Shown here: positions 13,877 to 22,398 of the stretch, piece by piece
Numbering within the stretch: the stretch's first letter is position 1
How the letters are laid out: the number at the start of each line of letters is the position of its first letter
From: Microbacterium sp. zg-Y625
GTDB lineage: Bacteria; Actinomycetota; Actinomycetes; Actinomycetales; Microbacteriaceae
DNA length: 64,000 nt
Reading direction: 5' to 3'
Assembly (NCBI RefSeq): GCF_030246925.1
Contig: NZ_CP126740.1
Location: forward strand, 558,001 to 622,000
Position numbers and translations under genes: made by a program
Notes under the pieces: generated by a model
The model's database searches: none
Told to the model about the DNA's origin: nothing
Seen by the model: only the letters and a program-made list of their open reading frames with translations

Positions 13877-15253
13877 ATGAGTGAATCCGCGCTGCCCGAC
13901 GCCGACTACCTCGTGCTCGCGAGCCGCCTGATCCCCGACCGCGACGGCGGCTTCACCATCTCGGTGCTGCGCCGCGCCCGCGATATGGCCGGCGCCGGCG
14001 CCCGCGTGCGCCTGCTGACCGTGGATCCGGGGGACCAGGAAGACCACGACCGCGACCGCGCGGAATGGGTGCGCCGGGGGCTGCTCGGCGCCCCCGAAGA
14101 TCTGCGGAACCTCTTCGACGACGCCCGGGCGGATGCCGCGTGGCTGCGCGCCGCGGCGCTGCCGCTGCCTGCCCCCGCGGCGGCCGCCGACGCCGGCAGT
14201 CGCGCCATCCGCGACGCCGCGGGCCGCACGGTGCTCGAGCTGCCGGTGATCGCGGGCGACCCCGCGTGGCACCTGAGCGAGTCCCCGGTCGTGGTGTGGT
14301 CCGAGGACGGCAGCGCGCCGGCCGGGTGGCTGCCCGGCTTCGGCGCGCTGTACCGGGCGTGGCTGAACGCCCTCGCGGCCGAGACCGCGGGCGACACGGT
14401 CGTGATCTGCGAGGCGCGGCAGGTGGGCGAGGTGCTGGTGGCAGAGGCGGCGCCGCAGCTGGAGCCCGGCATCCGGCTGCTGCACACCACGCACGCCTGT
14501 CACGTGCAGGCCCCGTTCACGTGGGATGCGCCGATGGATGCCGCCTGGACGCGCTGGTTCGCCGTCGCCGACCGGTTCGACGGCGTGCTGTGGCTGACGG
14601 CGAGCCAGCAGGCCGACGTGGAACGGCGGGTGAGCGGCATCCGCTCGTCCGTCGTGCCGCATCCGGCGCCGGCGGGGCTGGCGAACGATCCGGTGCCCGG
14701 CCGCATCGTGATGCTGAACACGCTCAGTGCCAGAAAGCGCGTGGACGACGCGATCCGTGCGCTCGCGACGGTGCGGGCCTCGGTGCCGCATGCCGAGCTG
14801 CACGTGTACGGCGACGGACCGGAGCGCGCCGCCCTCGTGGCCCTCGCGGAGTCGCTCGACGTCGGCGGAGCGGTGTTCTTCCACGGGCACACCGCCGACC
14901 CCGAGACGGCCTGGGCGACGGCGGACCTCTTCGTGCTCACGAGCACGAACGAGGGGCAGCCGCTGGTGGTGCTCGAGGCCCTCGGCCACGGGGTGCCGGT
15001 GGTCTCGTACGACATCCCCTACGGCCCCCGCGACACCCTCGCCCGCGGCGGCGGCATGCTCGTGCCCGACGGCGGCGTCGATGCCCTCGCCGGCGCGCTG
15101 ACGGCGCTGCTCACGGGTCCCGGGGTGCGCGCGTGGCTCGCGGATGCCGCCCGCGCCGCAGCCGCAGGGATGGATGCCGCCGCCTCGATGCGCGCCCTCG
15201 CCGCCGCGGTGCGCGCCGCCCTCGCCGCCCCGGTGCCGCGGCCCGGCCGCTGA
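13877..15253 (+). CDS. Glycosyltransferase family 4, teichoic-acid glucosyltransferase-like
   Basis: GT-B fold transferase of 458 residues, cytosolic, probably acting at the membrane. The N-terminal half opens with DGGFTISVLRRARDMAGAGARVRLLTVD, which resembles TagE/TarM-type enzymes that decorate poly(polyol-phosphate) teichoic acid. The C-terminal donor domain has NTLSARKRVDDAIRAL, the LHVYGDGPER strand, and the EGQPLVVLEALGHGVPVVSYD segment with the catalytic E-x7-E motif. The GGGAGG before ATG 13877 sets the start. It stands alone between two terminators. The wall-polymer role is inferred from weak family resemblance. Confidence 0.8.
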   Translation: MSESALPDADYLVLASRLIPDRDGGFTISVLRRARDMAGAGARVRLLTVDPGDQEDHDRDRAEWVRRGLLGAPEDLRNLFDDARADAAWLRAAALPLPAPAAAADAGSRAIRDAAGRTVLELPVIAGDPAWHLSESPVVVWSEDGSAPAGWLPGFGALYRAWLNALAAETAGDTVVICEARQVGEVLVAEAAPQLEPGIRLLHTTHACHVQAPFTWDAPMDAAWTRWFAVADRFDGVLWLTASQQADVERRVSGIRSSVVPHPAPAGLANDPVPGRIVMLNTLSARKRVDDAIRALATVRASVPHAELHVYGDGPERAALVALAESLDVGGAVFFHGHTADPETAWATADLFVLTSTNEGQPLVVLEALGHGVPVVSYDIPYGPRDTLARGGGMLVPDGGVDALAGALTALLTGPGVRAWLADAARAAAAGMDAAASMRALAAAVRAALAAPVPRPGR

Positions 15254-15278
15254 CCCCGCCGGGCCCGCGCCGCAACGA

Positions 15279-15308
15279 GAAAGGGCCGCCCCGGAGGGCG
15301 GCCCTTTC
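15279..15308. terminator. Bidirectional terminator
   Basis: GAAAGGGCCGCC (15279-15290) pairs perfectly with GGCGGCCCTTTC (15297-15308) around a 6-nt loop. The T/A-rich outer ends suit both strands. It lies between two convergent genes. Confidence 0.85.
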
Positions 15309-15325
15309 GACGAACGACGCGGGTG

Positions 15326-16228
15326 TTACTCGCTGCCGCGCAGGATGGCGAGCATCCGCAGGATCTCGACGTACAGCCACACGACGGTGACCATGATGCC
15401 GAAGGCGCCCATCCAGGCGAACTTGCGGGGGGCGCCGTTGCGCACGCCCTGCTGGATCTGGTCGAAGTCGAGCACCAGCGAGTAGGCCGCCAGGATGATG
15501 ACGAACACGCCGATGATGACGCCCCACGGAATGCCGAAGAGGGGGCTCGGCGCGCTGTGCAGGCCGAACATCATGCCGGCCGGCACGACGCCCACGAGCA
15601 TGAGCACGACGTTCAGCAGCGAGAAGACGAGGTAGCCGACCATCGCGATCATGAAGATCTTGGTGGCCTTCTTCGACGCGCGCACCTTGCCGCTGGCGAA
15701 GAGCGCGAGGGTCACACCCACGACCGCGAGGGTCGCGAGGGTCGCCTGCATGACGATGCCGGGGAAGACGAACTCGAAGTACGCCGAGATGCCACCGACG
15801 AACAGACCCTCCATCGCGGCGTAGCCGAAGATGAGGCCGGGGCGGATCTTCTTGCGCGAGCTGAAGATGACGACCATCGACAGCACGAAGCCGCCGAGGG
15901 CGCCGATGATCCACGGCATCATGGTGGGGCCGTTGTCGGGGAGCGGCGACAGCGTCCAGATCCAGCCGACGACGGCCGTGGCCACCAGGATCGCGAAGAG
16001 GCCGACGGTCTTGACGACGGTGTCCTCGACGGTCATCCGGTCGGTCTCGACGGCGCCGGCGGACGGAGCGGCGTACATGCCCTCCATCTGCGCCTGGGCG
16101 GCGACGTCGACGCCCTGGTGCTGAGCGGCGGCGTACGGGGTCTGCGCACCGGGAGTCGTCGGCGGCGTCAAGCCGGGACGCTGCTCCTGGAACGCCGGGT
16201 TGGCGAATGCGGGGTTGTTGAGGGCCAC
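15326..16228 (-). CDS. Bax inhibitor-1/YccA-family membrane protein
   Basis: Polytopic membrane protein of 300 residues. A disordered N-terminal tail of about 75 residues (repeats of NPAF, Pro/Gln-rich) precedes seven hydrophobic helices. Family motifs include GYAAMEGLFVGGISAYFE and the DFDQIQQGV loop with the acidic pair typical of Bax1-I proteins. Bacterial members (BsYetJ) are pH-sensitive calcium leak channels; the role here is unknown. GTG at 16228 gives the family-typical MALNNPAF start; the frame is open about 60 bases further upstream. Confidence 0.87.
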   Translation of the reverse strand: MALNNPAFANPAFQEQRPGLTPPTTPGAQTPYAAAQHQGVDVAAQAQMEGMYAAPSAGAVETDRMTVEDTVVKTVGLFAILVATAVVGWIWTLSPLPDNGPTMMPWIIGALGGFVLSMVVIFSSRKKIRPGLIFGYAAMEGLFVGGISAYFEFVFPGIVMQATLATLAVVGVTLALFASGKVRASKKATKIFMIAMVGYLVFSLLNVVLMLVGVVPAGMMFGLHSAPSPLFGIPWGVIIGVFVIILAAYSLVLDFDQIQQGVRNGAPRKFAWMGAFGIMVTVVWLYVEILRMLAILRGSE

Positions 16229-16260
16229 GTGCTCTCTCACACTCCAAAGTCGGGTTTGCG

Positions 16261-16279
16261 ACACAGCGCCGTGCTGTGT
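16261..16279. repeat. Inverted repeat in the leader of the Bax1-I gene
   Basis: ACACAGC and GCTGTGT are perfect 7-bp arms around 5 bases. It lies in the predicted 5' leader on the minus strand, downstream of a TACTGT -10 candidate at 16287-16292. Confidence 0.4.
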
Positions 16280-16386
16280 GCACCCCACAGTAACGGACGC
16301 GTATGACGCGAGCGCGGAATATCGCTGTGAGCGAGCTTTGAAGGCATGATGCCACAGCCCCGAGCGGCCCCGCTCCGGGTCGCGCG

Positions 16387-16392
16387 TAGCCT
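16387..16392 (+). promoter_or_regulatory. Leaderless-type -10 (TAGCCT)
   Basis: TAGCCT ends 6 bases before ATG 16399; the six intervening bases are all G. Confidence 0.5.
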
Positions 16393-16398
16393 GGGGGG

Positions 16399-17412
16399 AT
16401 GCCGCGCCCCCGTCCGCTCATCATCGGTCACCGCGGCGCACCCGGCTATCGCCCCGAGCACAGCCGGTCGTCGTACGACCTCGCGCTGGCCACCGGCGCC
16501 GACGCCGTCGAGCCCGATGTCGTCGTCAGTCGCGACGGGGTGCTCATGGTGCGGCACGAGAACGAGATCTCGGGCACGACCGACGTCGCCGACCGTCCCG
16601 AGTACGCCGACCGGCGCACCACGAGGACCATCGACGGCGAGGAGCTGACCGGGTGGTTCACCGAGGATTTCACCGCCGACGAGCTTTGCGGCCTGCACTG
16701 CCGCGAACGGCTGCCGAAGCTGCGTCCTGCCAGTGCCGCCTTCGACGACCGGGAGCCGGTGCTGCGCCTGCGGGACGTGCTCGACCTCGTCCGAAACGCG
16801 GCCCGCGCCCAGGGTCGGCCCATCGGCGTCGTGGTCGAGATCAAGCACGCCACCTACTTCGCCGGTCTCGGGTGGGACATCGCCGGCCTCCTCGGGGAGG
16901 AGCTGCGCGCGGCGGGATGGGACGACGCAAAGCTGCCGCTCATCATCGAGTCGTTCGAGTCGACGGTGCTGGCGGACCTCCGCCGAAGCGGCATCCGGGC
17001 AGACCTCATCTATCTGCTCGAGGCGGAAGGCAAGCCCTTCGACCTCGTGGCGGGGCTGGGTGCCGACGCTCCCGACTACCGCGACACCGTCACTCCGGCG
17101 GGGCTCGACGCCCTGGTCGGACGGGTCGACGGCATCAGCGTCGACAAGCGCATGATCCTCGCCCCCGACGCGCTCGGCCGCCCGACGGGGCCGGCGCCGT
17201 TCGTCGCCGACGCCCACGCGCGGGGCCTGCGCGTCTTCACCTGGACTGCCCGCCCCGAGAACGCGTTCCTGCTGGCGCGCTTCCGCAGGCACGGCGGCAA
17301 GGCCGCGTTCGGGGACTACCAGGGGGAGTGGCGCGTGCTGGCGGATGCCGAGGTCGACGGCGTCTTCGTCGACCACACCGACCTCGGGGTGGCGTTCTTC
17401 CACGGCGGCTGA
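16399..17412 (+). CDS. Glycerophosphodiester phosphodiesterase
   Basis: Hydrolyses glycerophosphodiesters to glycerol-3-phosphate and an alcohol; 337 residues, no signal peptide, so a cytosolic form. GHRGAPGYRPEHS at the N-terminus supplies the catalytic HRG and the first metal ligand. VEPDVVVSRDGVLMVRHE supplies the ExD metal pair and second histidine. VVVEIKH is the third conserved strand, and RVFTWT plus DGVFVDHTDLG close the TIM barrel. The length, longer than the roughly 250-residue UgpQ type, resembles the GlpQ group. The gene is divergent from the Bax1-I gene and seems to be transcribed without a leader. Confidence 0.9.
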   Translation: MPRPRPLIIGHRGAPGYRPEHSRSSYDLALATGADAVEPDVVVSRDGVLMVRHENEISGTTDVADRPEYADRRTTRTIDGEELTGWFTEDFTADELCGLHCRERLPKLRPASAAFDDREPVLRLRDVLDLVRNAARAQGRPIGVVVEIKHATYFAGLGWDIAGLLGEELRAAGWDDAKLPLIIESFESTVLADLRRSGIRADLIYLLEAEGKPFDLVAGLGADAPDYRDTVTPAGLDALVGRVDGISVDKRMILAPDALGRPTGPAPFVADAHARGLRVFTWTARPENAFLLARFRRHGGKAAFGDYQGEWRVLADAEVDGVFVDHTDLGVAFFHGG

Positions 17413-17456
17413 GATCTCGGTTACCGCCGGTCGGCGGCGAAATCGCGACCCTCCGC

Positions 17457-17462
17457 TAGGGT
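17457..17462 (+). promoter_or_regulatory. Leaderless-type -10 (TAGGGT)
   Basis: TAGGGT ends 7 bases before GTG 17470. It argues for that codon rather than the in-frame GTG at 17461, which the hexamer itself overlaps. Confidence 0.45.
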
Positions 17463-17469
17463 GACGCTC

Positions 17470-18420
17470 GTGACCACACCCGGAATAGTGGCGCGCGGCG
17501 TCCGACGATCGTTCGGAGACGTCCACGCCGTGCGCGACGTGACCCTCGAAGCCCGCGAAGGGGCGGTGACGGGCCTGGTCGGTCCCAACGGGTCCGGCAA
17601 GACAACGCTCATGCTCATGCTGGCCTCGCTCCTCGCCCCCGACGCCGGCGAGGTGCGGATCGGGGGCGTCGACCCGGTCGCCGACCCCGCCGCCGCTCGG
17701 CGCCTTCTCGGCTGGATGCCGGACGCCCTCGGCGCCTGGCCCTCTCTCACCGCTCGGGAGACGATCGCCGTCACCGGCGAGCTCTACGACCTGACCCGGC
17801 CGCAGGCGAAGGCGCGCGCGGCGGAGCTGCTGCGCGACCTCGGGCTGGAGGGCCTCGCCGACGCACCCGCGCGGGTGCTCTCGCGAGGGCAGAAGCAGAA
17901 GCTGGGCCTTGCGCGCGCGCTCGTGCACGACCCGCGGGTGCTGCTGCTGGACGAGCCCGCCTCAGGGCTCGACCCGCAGGCCCGCATCGACCTGCGCGTG
18001 CTGCTGCGGCGCTTCGCAGCCGAGGGGCGCACCGTGCTGATCTCCAGCCACATCCTCTCGGAGCTGGAAGAGGTGATCGACGACGCGGTGTTCCTCGTCG
18101 CCGGTGAGACGGTGAGCTCGGAGCGGGTGGCGGTCGCGGCATCCCGCACGCGCACGTGGCGCATCCGCCTGGCCGACCGCGACGGCGTCGCCGCCGTGCT
18201 GCCGGTGGCCGCCGCGCTGGGGCTCGATGCCGGCACCCTCCCCACCGACCGGCGCGACGTGCTGGTCGGGTTCGCCTCGGATGCCGACGCGGCGCGGGGC
18301 CTGGCTGCCCTCGTGTCGGCGGGGCTCCCGGTGGCCGAATATTCGGCGGCCACCGGAATGCTCGAGCACACCTTCCTGGATCTTCGCGAAGGGCCCGCCA
18401 CCGGGGGAGGAGCGGCATGA
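17470..18420 (+). CDS. ABC transporter ATP-binding protein
   Basis: ATPase of 316 residues. Walker A GPNGSGKTT is at about 38-46. The signature is unusual, LSRGQKQ rather than LSGGQ. Walker B is LLLDEPASGLDP, and the switch histidine sits in ISSHILSELEE. The C-terminal about 90 residues form the extra domain common in exporters of the ABC-2 class. It overlaps the downstream permease by 4 bases, so the two form one transporter, probably an efflux or membrane-protein export system; the substrate is not deducible. Confidence 0.88.
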   Translation: MTTPGIVARGVRRSFGDVHAVRDVTLEAREGAVTGLVGPNGSGKTTLMLMLASLLAPDAGEVRIGGVDPVADPAAARRLLGWMPDALGAWPSLTARETIAVTGELYDLTRPQAKARAAELLRDLGLEGLADAPARVLSRGQKQKLGLARALVHDPRVLLLDEPASGLDPQARIDLRVLLRRFAAEGRTVLISSHILSELEEVIDDAVFLVAGETVSSERVAVAASRTRTWRIRLADRDGVAAVLPVAAALGLDAGTLPTDRRDVLVGFASDADAARGLAALVSAGLPVAEYSAATGMLEHTFLDLREGPATGGGAA

Positions 18421-19445
18421 ACGTGCACCGTCTCGCAACGATCGCGCGGCTGGAGCTCGTCCAGCGGATGCGATCGGTCGCCTGGTACGTGCTGCTGGGG
18501 GTGTTCGCGCTCCTTCTCATCGGGGTGACGTGGCTGGCGTTCCTCGCCTGGGGCACCTCGAACGAGCGCGGGCCCGGCATCTACTCCACGGTCGTGCTCA
18601 TCACTCTCCTGCTCGCGGTGCTCGTCTCGCCGACGCTCAGCGGCAACTCCATCAACGGCGACAGGGATGCCGCGACCCTCGCACCCGTGCAGGTGACCCT
18701 CGCCACGACGGGCGAGATCCTGGTGGGCAAGTTCCTGGCGGCGTGGGCGACGGGGCTCGCCTTCGCCGTCGTGGCGATCCCGTTCCTCGTGATCGCCACG
18801 GCGGCGGGCGGCGTGAGCGGATGGGTCGTGCTGGTCTCGCTCGTGGTGCTGGTGGTCGAGATCGGTGTCGTCTCTGCGATCGGCACGGCGCTCAGCGCCA
18901 TCCTCGCCCGGCCGCTCTTCTCGGTCGCGACGACCTACCTGGTCGTGGCGGCGCTCACGGTCGGCACGCTCATCGTCTTCGGGCTGGTGGGAGCGGGCGT
19001 ACGCACCGAGGTGACCCAGTCGTACCGCGTCGTCACCTACCAGGGCGACGGTATCGTCTGCGCCGACCGATGGGAGACGACCACGTTCGAGGTGCCGCGA
19101 TTCGACACGGTGTGGTGGGTGCTGGCAGCGAACCCCTTCGTCATCCTCGCCGACGCCACCCCGACCCAATACGACGCGCGGGGATGGCCGGTGGACCTCT
19201 TCGGCCAGATCAAGAGCGGTGTCCGCACGGCCCAGCAGCCGCCGCCCTCGGAGCAGCGATACGACGAGTGCGCGCCGTCGACAGGGGACGATACGACGCC
19301 GCGCGACATCATCGCCGAGACGGTTCCCAGCTGGTTCGTGGGTCTCGGCGCGCAGCTGCTGCTCGCCGGCGGACTGATGGCCTGGGCCTACCGGCGCACC
19401 CGCACCCCGGCCAGGACGCTGCCGCGCGGCACCCGCATCGCTTGA
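18417..19445 (+). CDS. ABC-2 type transporter permease
   Basis: Membrane partner of the preceding ATPase, 342 residues. A basic cytoplasmic N-terminus leads into a first helix (WYVLLGVFALLLIGVTWLAF). Four more helices cluster at about 60-190, then a large extracytoplasmic loop (about 195-300), with CAD and ECAPS cysteines that could pair, precedes a final helix. The segment LSGNSINGDRDAATLAPVQ is typical of ABC-2 permeases of the NosY/DUF type. ATG overlaps the ATPase stop (ATGA) with GGAGGAG upstream. Confidence 0.82.
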   Translation: MNVHRLATIARLELVQRMRSVAWYVLLGVFALLLIGVTWLAFLAWGTSNERGPGIYSTVVLITLLLAVLVSPTLSGNSINGDRDAATLAPVQVTLATTGEILVGKFLAAWATGLAFAVVAIPFLVIATAAGGVSGWVVLVSLVVLVVEIGVVSAIGTALSAILARPLFSVATTYLVVAALTVGTLIVFGLVGAGVRTEVTQSYRVVTYQGDGIVCADRWETTTFEVPRFDTVWWVLAANPFVILADATPTQYDARGWPVDLFGQIKSGVRTAQQPPPSEQRYDECAPSTGDDTTPRDIIAETVPSWFVGLGAQLLLAGGLMAWAYRRTRTPARTLPRGTRIA

Positions 19446-19463
19446 TCGCGCGTTGCCGCCCGT

Positions 19464-20459
19464 TCAGGGGGCGGGAGGCCGAGGATCGGGCGGGGGCGCG
19501 TCGAGGGCGCGCACCATGCGGGTGAGCACCTCGCGCAGCTCGGACCGGGCGGGTTCCGCGAGATCGGTGGTGAACTCCACCCCGGCGGGGACGAAGGTCA
19601 TGCCGTACATGGTCTCGCGGAAGTCCCGCCCGCCCACCGGCCAGCGGGTGCGGTCGGCGCCCTCGGCCTCGGCGCCCTGCGACCACTCCCCGAAAGCCGC
19701 GCGCATGTCGGCGAGGGGCAGGTCCATCACCACGTCCGCCTCCACGGGCTGGCGCACCCACGACCGGGCGACGGAGATGAACTCCTCGACCTGCTCCGCC
19801 GTCAGTGCCCGAGCCTCGAACAGCACGCGGGTGTGCTCCACGTGCGACAGCCGGTCCACGCGGAAGGTGCGCCAGTCGTCCCGGTCGAGGTCCCAGCACA
19901 GCAGATACCAGTGCCGGTCCGCCGGTGCCAGCACGTGCGGCTCGACGCGGCGCCGGCTCACCTCGGCGGATGCCGCGGTGTACGTGAACCTCACGCGTTC
20001 GTGATCCCGGCACGCCAGGGCGAGCTCGCCCAGCACCTGCGTCGACACGGGGGCCCCGACGCCGCCTCCGGTCGGCTGCAGGGCGTCGCCGATCGCGTGC
20101 ACCCGTCGGCGCAGAGCCGCCGGCAGCACCTGCTCGAGCTTGGCCATCGCCGTGAGAGTGGTCTCGGGCCCGCCCACCAGGCGCTGCTCGGCGGCGATGC
20201 GCAGTCCCACCGCCATGGCGACGGCCTCTTCGTCGTTGAGCAGCAGCGGAGGCACGGCCGACCCGGCTTCGAGGCGATAGCCGCCCGCCGCGCCGGGCGA
20301 GGACTCGATGCGGTAGCCGAGCTCCCGCAGGCGGTCCACGTCGCGGCGCACCGTGCGCTCGGTGACGCCCAGTCGCGTCGCGAGCTCTCGTCCCGGCCAG
20401 TGCCGGTGCGTCTGCAACAGGTTCAGCAGCGACAGCGCGCGGGTGGTGGTGTCGGTCAC
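19464..20459 (-). CDS. WYL-domain transcriptional regulator (HTH-11)
   Basis: DNA-binding regulator of 331 residues. The N-terminal winged helix-turn-helix (ELATRLGVTERTVRRDVDRL at about 25-45, then GYRIESSPGAAGGYRLEAG) is the HTH-11 type. The WYL ligand-sensing domain spans about 140-235 (RRVEPHVLAPADRHWYLLCW, then FRVDRL). A C-terminal extension follows. It is divergent from an ABC exporter only 62 bases away and is the obvious candidate to control it. GTG start with CACAAT six bases upstream, consistent with a leaderless message. Confidence 0.88.
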   Translation of the reverse strand: MTDTTTRALSLLNLLQTHRHWPGRELATRLGVTERTVRRDVDRLRELGYRIESSPGAAGGYRLEAGSAVPPLLLNDEEAVAMAVGLRIAAEQRLVGGPETTLTAMAKLEQVLPAALRRRVHAIGDALQPTGGGVGAPVSTQVLGELALACRDHERVRFTYTAASAEVSRRRVEPHVLAPADRHWYLLCWDLDRDDWRTFRVDRLSHVEHTRVLFEARALTAEQVEEFISVARSWVRQPVEADVVMDLPLADMRAAFGEWSQGAEAEGADRTRWPVGGRDFRETMYGMTFVPAGVEFTTDLAEPARSELREVLTRMVRALDAPPPDPRPPAP

Positions 20460-20462
20460 ACC

Positions 20463-20500
20463 GTCATTGTGCTCGTCATTGCGGACCGGATGTGTCCGGA
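20463..20500. promoter_or_regulatory. Candidate operator between the WYL gene and the ABC exporter
   Basis: A direct repeat GTCATTG (20463 and 20475, 12-bp spacing) lies next to the inverted repeat CCGGA-TGTG-TCCGG (20486-20499). The inverted repeat covers the expected -35 region of the exporter promoter; the direct repeat covers the WYL promoter. Confidence 0.4.
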
Positions 20501-20508
20501 TCGCCTTC

Positions 20509-20514
20509 TACCGT
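20509..20514 (+). promoter_or_regulatory. Leaderless-type -10 (TACCGT)
   Basis: TACCGT ends 7 bases before ATG 20522. Confidence 0.45.
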
Positions 20515-20521
20515 GGCCGCC

Positions 20522-21562
20522 ATGGCTGAACCGATCATTGAAACCGCGGGCCTCACCAAGAGGTTCACCGTCAAGAAGAAGACCGTCGCGGCGGTCACCG
20601 ACCTCACCTTCCACGTGGCAGCCGGCGAGCTGGTGGCGTTCCTGGGACCCAACGGCGCCGGCAAGTCGACGAGCCTGCGCATGCTCACCACCCTGCTTCC
20701 TCCCACCGAGGGCACGGCCCGCGTCGTCGGGCACGACATCGTGCGCGATGCCGGGGCCGTCCGTGCGCGCATCGGCTACGTCGGCCAGCTGACCAGCGGC
20801 AGCTTCGCGCAGCGCGTGCGCGACGAGCTGATCAGTCAGGGAGCGTTCTACGGCATGGCGCGGGCGGCGGCCCGCATCCGCGCCGACGCGCTCATCGAGT
20901 CGCTCGACCTCGCCTCCTTCGCCACGCGCGCCGTGCAGCAGCTCAGCGGCGGGCAGAAGCGGCGGCTCGACATCGCCCTGGGGCTCATGCACGCCCCGCC
21001 CCTGCTCTTCCTCGACGAGCCCTCGACGGGCCTCGACCCGCAGAGCCGCGCGAACCTCTGGCAGCACATCCTCGACCTGCGCGCTGAGCACGGCACGACG
21101 GTCTTCCTCACCACGCACTACCTGGACGAGGCCGACCGGTACGCCGAGCGCGTCATGGTGATGGATCGCGGCAGGGTCATCGCCGATGACACCGCAGCCG
21201 CCCTGAAGGCGACGCTCGCCGGCGACGTGCTGACGCTGCGGTTCGCGAGCGACGCCGACGCCGACCGGGCCGTGCCCGTCGTGCAGGCGCTCACCGACCG
21301 CCCGGTGCGGCGGGAGGGCGCGGCATCCGTCGCCGTCACCGCTCCCGACGGAGAACGCCTGCTCCCGGAGGCGGTCCGCGCGCTCGATGCGGCCGGGGTC
21401 GCCGTGCGACGGGCCACCGGCGTGCCTCCCACCCTCGACGATGTCTTCCTCGCTCTGACCGGCCGCACGCTTCGCGAAGCGGGCGAGGGCACCGACGCGT
21501 CGGGAGAGGCGGATGCCGCCGACGCGGTCGATGCCGCCGGGCAGACGGGAGTCGTGCGATGA
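20522..21562 (+). CDS. ABC transporter ATP-binding protein, DrrA-type
   Basis: ATPase of 346 residues in the daunorubicin-resistance (DrrA/CcmA) group. Walker A GPNGAGKST is near 41-49, the signature LSGGQKRRLDIALGL near 142, then FLDEPSTGLDPQ and the LTTHYLDEAD switch. The C-terminal domain contains the DrrA-typical TLDDVFLALTGRTLRE. After that comes an Ala/Asp/Glu-rich tail of about 25 residues without known function. It overlaps the next gene by 4 bases. Probably exports a hydrophobic compound; the WYL regulator is divergent. Confidence 0.9.
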   Translation: MAEPIIETAGLTKRFTVKKKTVAAVTDLTFHVAAGELVAFLGPNGAGKSTSLRMLTTLLPPTEGTARVVGHDIVRDAGAVRARIGYVGQLTSGSFAQRVRDELISQGAFYGMARAAARIRADALIESLDLASFATRAVQQLSGGQKRRLDIALGLMHAPPLLFLDEPSTGLDPQSRANLWQHILDLRAEHGTTVFLTTHYLDEADRYAERVMVMDRGRVIADDTAAALKATLAGDVLTLRFASDADADRAVPVVQALTDRPVRREGAASVAVTAPDGERLLPEAVRALDAAGVAVRRATGVPPTLDDVFLALTGRTLREAGEGTDASGEADAADAVDAAGQTGVVR

Positions 21563-22335
21563 CCACGCCGGCGATCGGGCGCCCTCACGCCGTGCGCGAC
21601 ACCTGGAACGTGCTCACCCGGGAGCTGCGTCCGGTGCTGCGGGATCCGTTCTCACTGATCTTCAGCCTGCTGCAGCCGCTGGTGTTCCTCGGGTTGTTCG
21701 CGCCGCTCCTGGCCGGCGCTGCCGGCGGCGACGTCGCCGGAACGCTGCAGTGGTTCGTGCCGGGTGTGCTGGTGATGATCGTCCTGTTCGGAACGGGCGC
21801 GACGGGGTCGAACCTGCAGTACGAGATGATGACCGGCTCGCACGAGCGCACCCTCGTCGCCCCGCTCTCGCGCTCGGCCCTGCTGGTGGGGCGGGCGCTG
21901 AAGGAGGTGGCGCCGATCGTGGTGCAGTCGATCGTGATCGTCGTGATCGCCTGGCCGTTCGGCTTCCGCGTCGATGTCGCGGGGTTTCTGATGGGACTCG
22001 TGCTGCTGGCGGTGTTCGGGGTGGGACTCGGAGCGCTGTCGTACTCCCTCGCGCTCGCGACGAAGGACCGCGAGTGGTTGTTCTGGGGCGTGCAGCAGGC
22101 GCTGATCTTCCCGCTCCTCATCCTCTCGGGCATGCTGCTGCCGCTCGACGACGGGCCGGCGTGGATGCGCGCCGTGGCTGCGGTCAACCCGGTGAACGGG
22201 GTGGTGCAGGCCGAGCGGGCGCTGCTGGCCGGGGACGTCGGAGCCCCCGCCGTGCTCTGGGGAGCGGTGTCCGCGCTCGCCGTGGCCGCTGTCGGTCTGG
22301 GTGTCGGCGTGCGGGCGATGCGTCGCTCGGGCTGA
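21559..22335 (+). CDS. ABC-2 type exporter permease, DrrB-type
   Basis: Membrane subunit of 258 residues with six helices, partner of the DrrA-type ATPase. Characteristic pieces are LTRELRPVLRDPFSLIFSLLQP before the first helix, then GTGATGSNLQYEMMTGSHERTL in the cytoplasmic loop and WGVQQALIFPLLILSGMLLP near the end. The ATG overlaps the ATPase stop. Closed by a very strong hairpin at 22340. Confidence 0.9.
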   Translation: MTTPAIGRPHAVRDTWNVLTRELRPVLRDPFSLIFSLLQPLVFLGLFAPLLAGAAGGDVAGTLQWFVPGVLVMIVLFGTGATGSNLQYEMMTGSHERTLVAPLSRSALLVGRALKEVAPIVVQSIVIVVIAWPFGFRVDVAGFLMGLVLLAVFGVGLGALSYSLALATKDREWLFWGVQQALIFPLLILSGMLLPLDDGPAWMRAVAAVNPVNGVVQAERALLAGDVGAPAVLWGAVSALAVAAVGLGVGVRAMRRSG

Positions 22336-22339
22336 CGCA

Positions 22340-22379
22340 CGGATGCCGCCGGTCGCGGGAGGGCGACCGGCGGCATCCG
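22340..22379. terminator. Long hairpin with inverted GGATGCC pair
   Basis: A 17-bp perfect stem, starting CGGATGCCGCCGGTCGC and ending in GGCATCCG, closes on a 6-nt loop between two convergent genes. No T-tract follows on +. Confidence 0.8.
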
Positions 22380-22398
22380 GTATGTCGGGCGGGGTGTG

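Noticed and set aside
17461..17469. Earlier GTG start of the ABC ATPase
   Set aside because: It overlaps the TAGGGT box, whose spacing points to GTG 17470.
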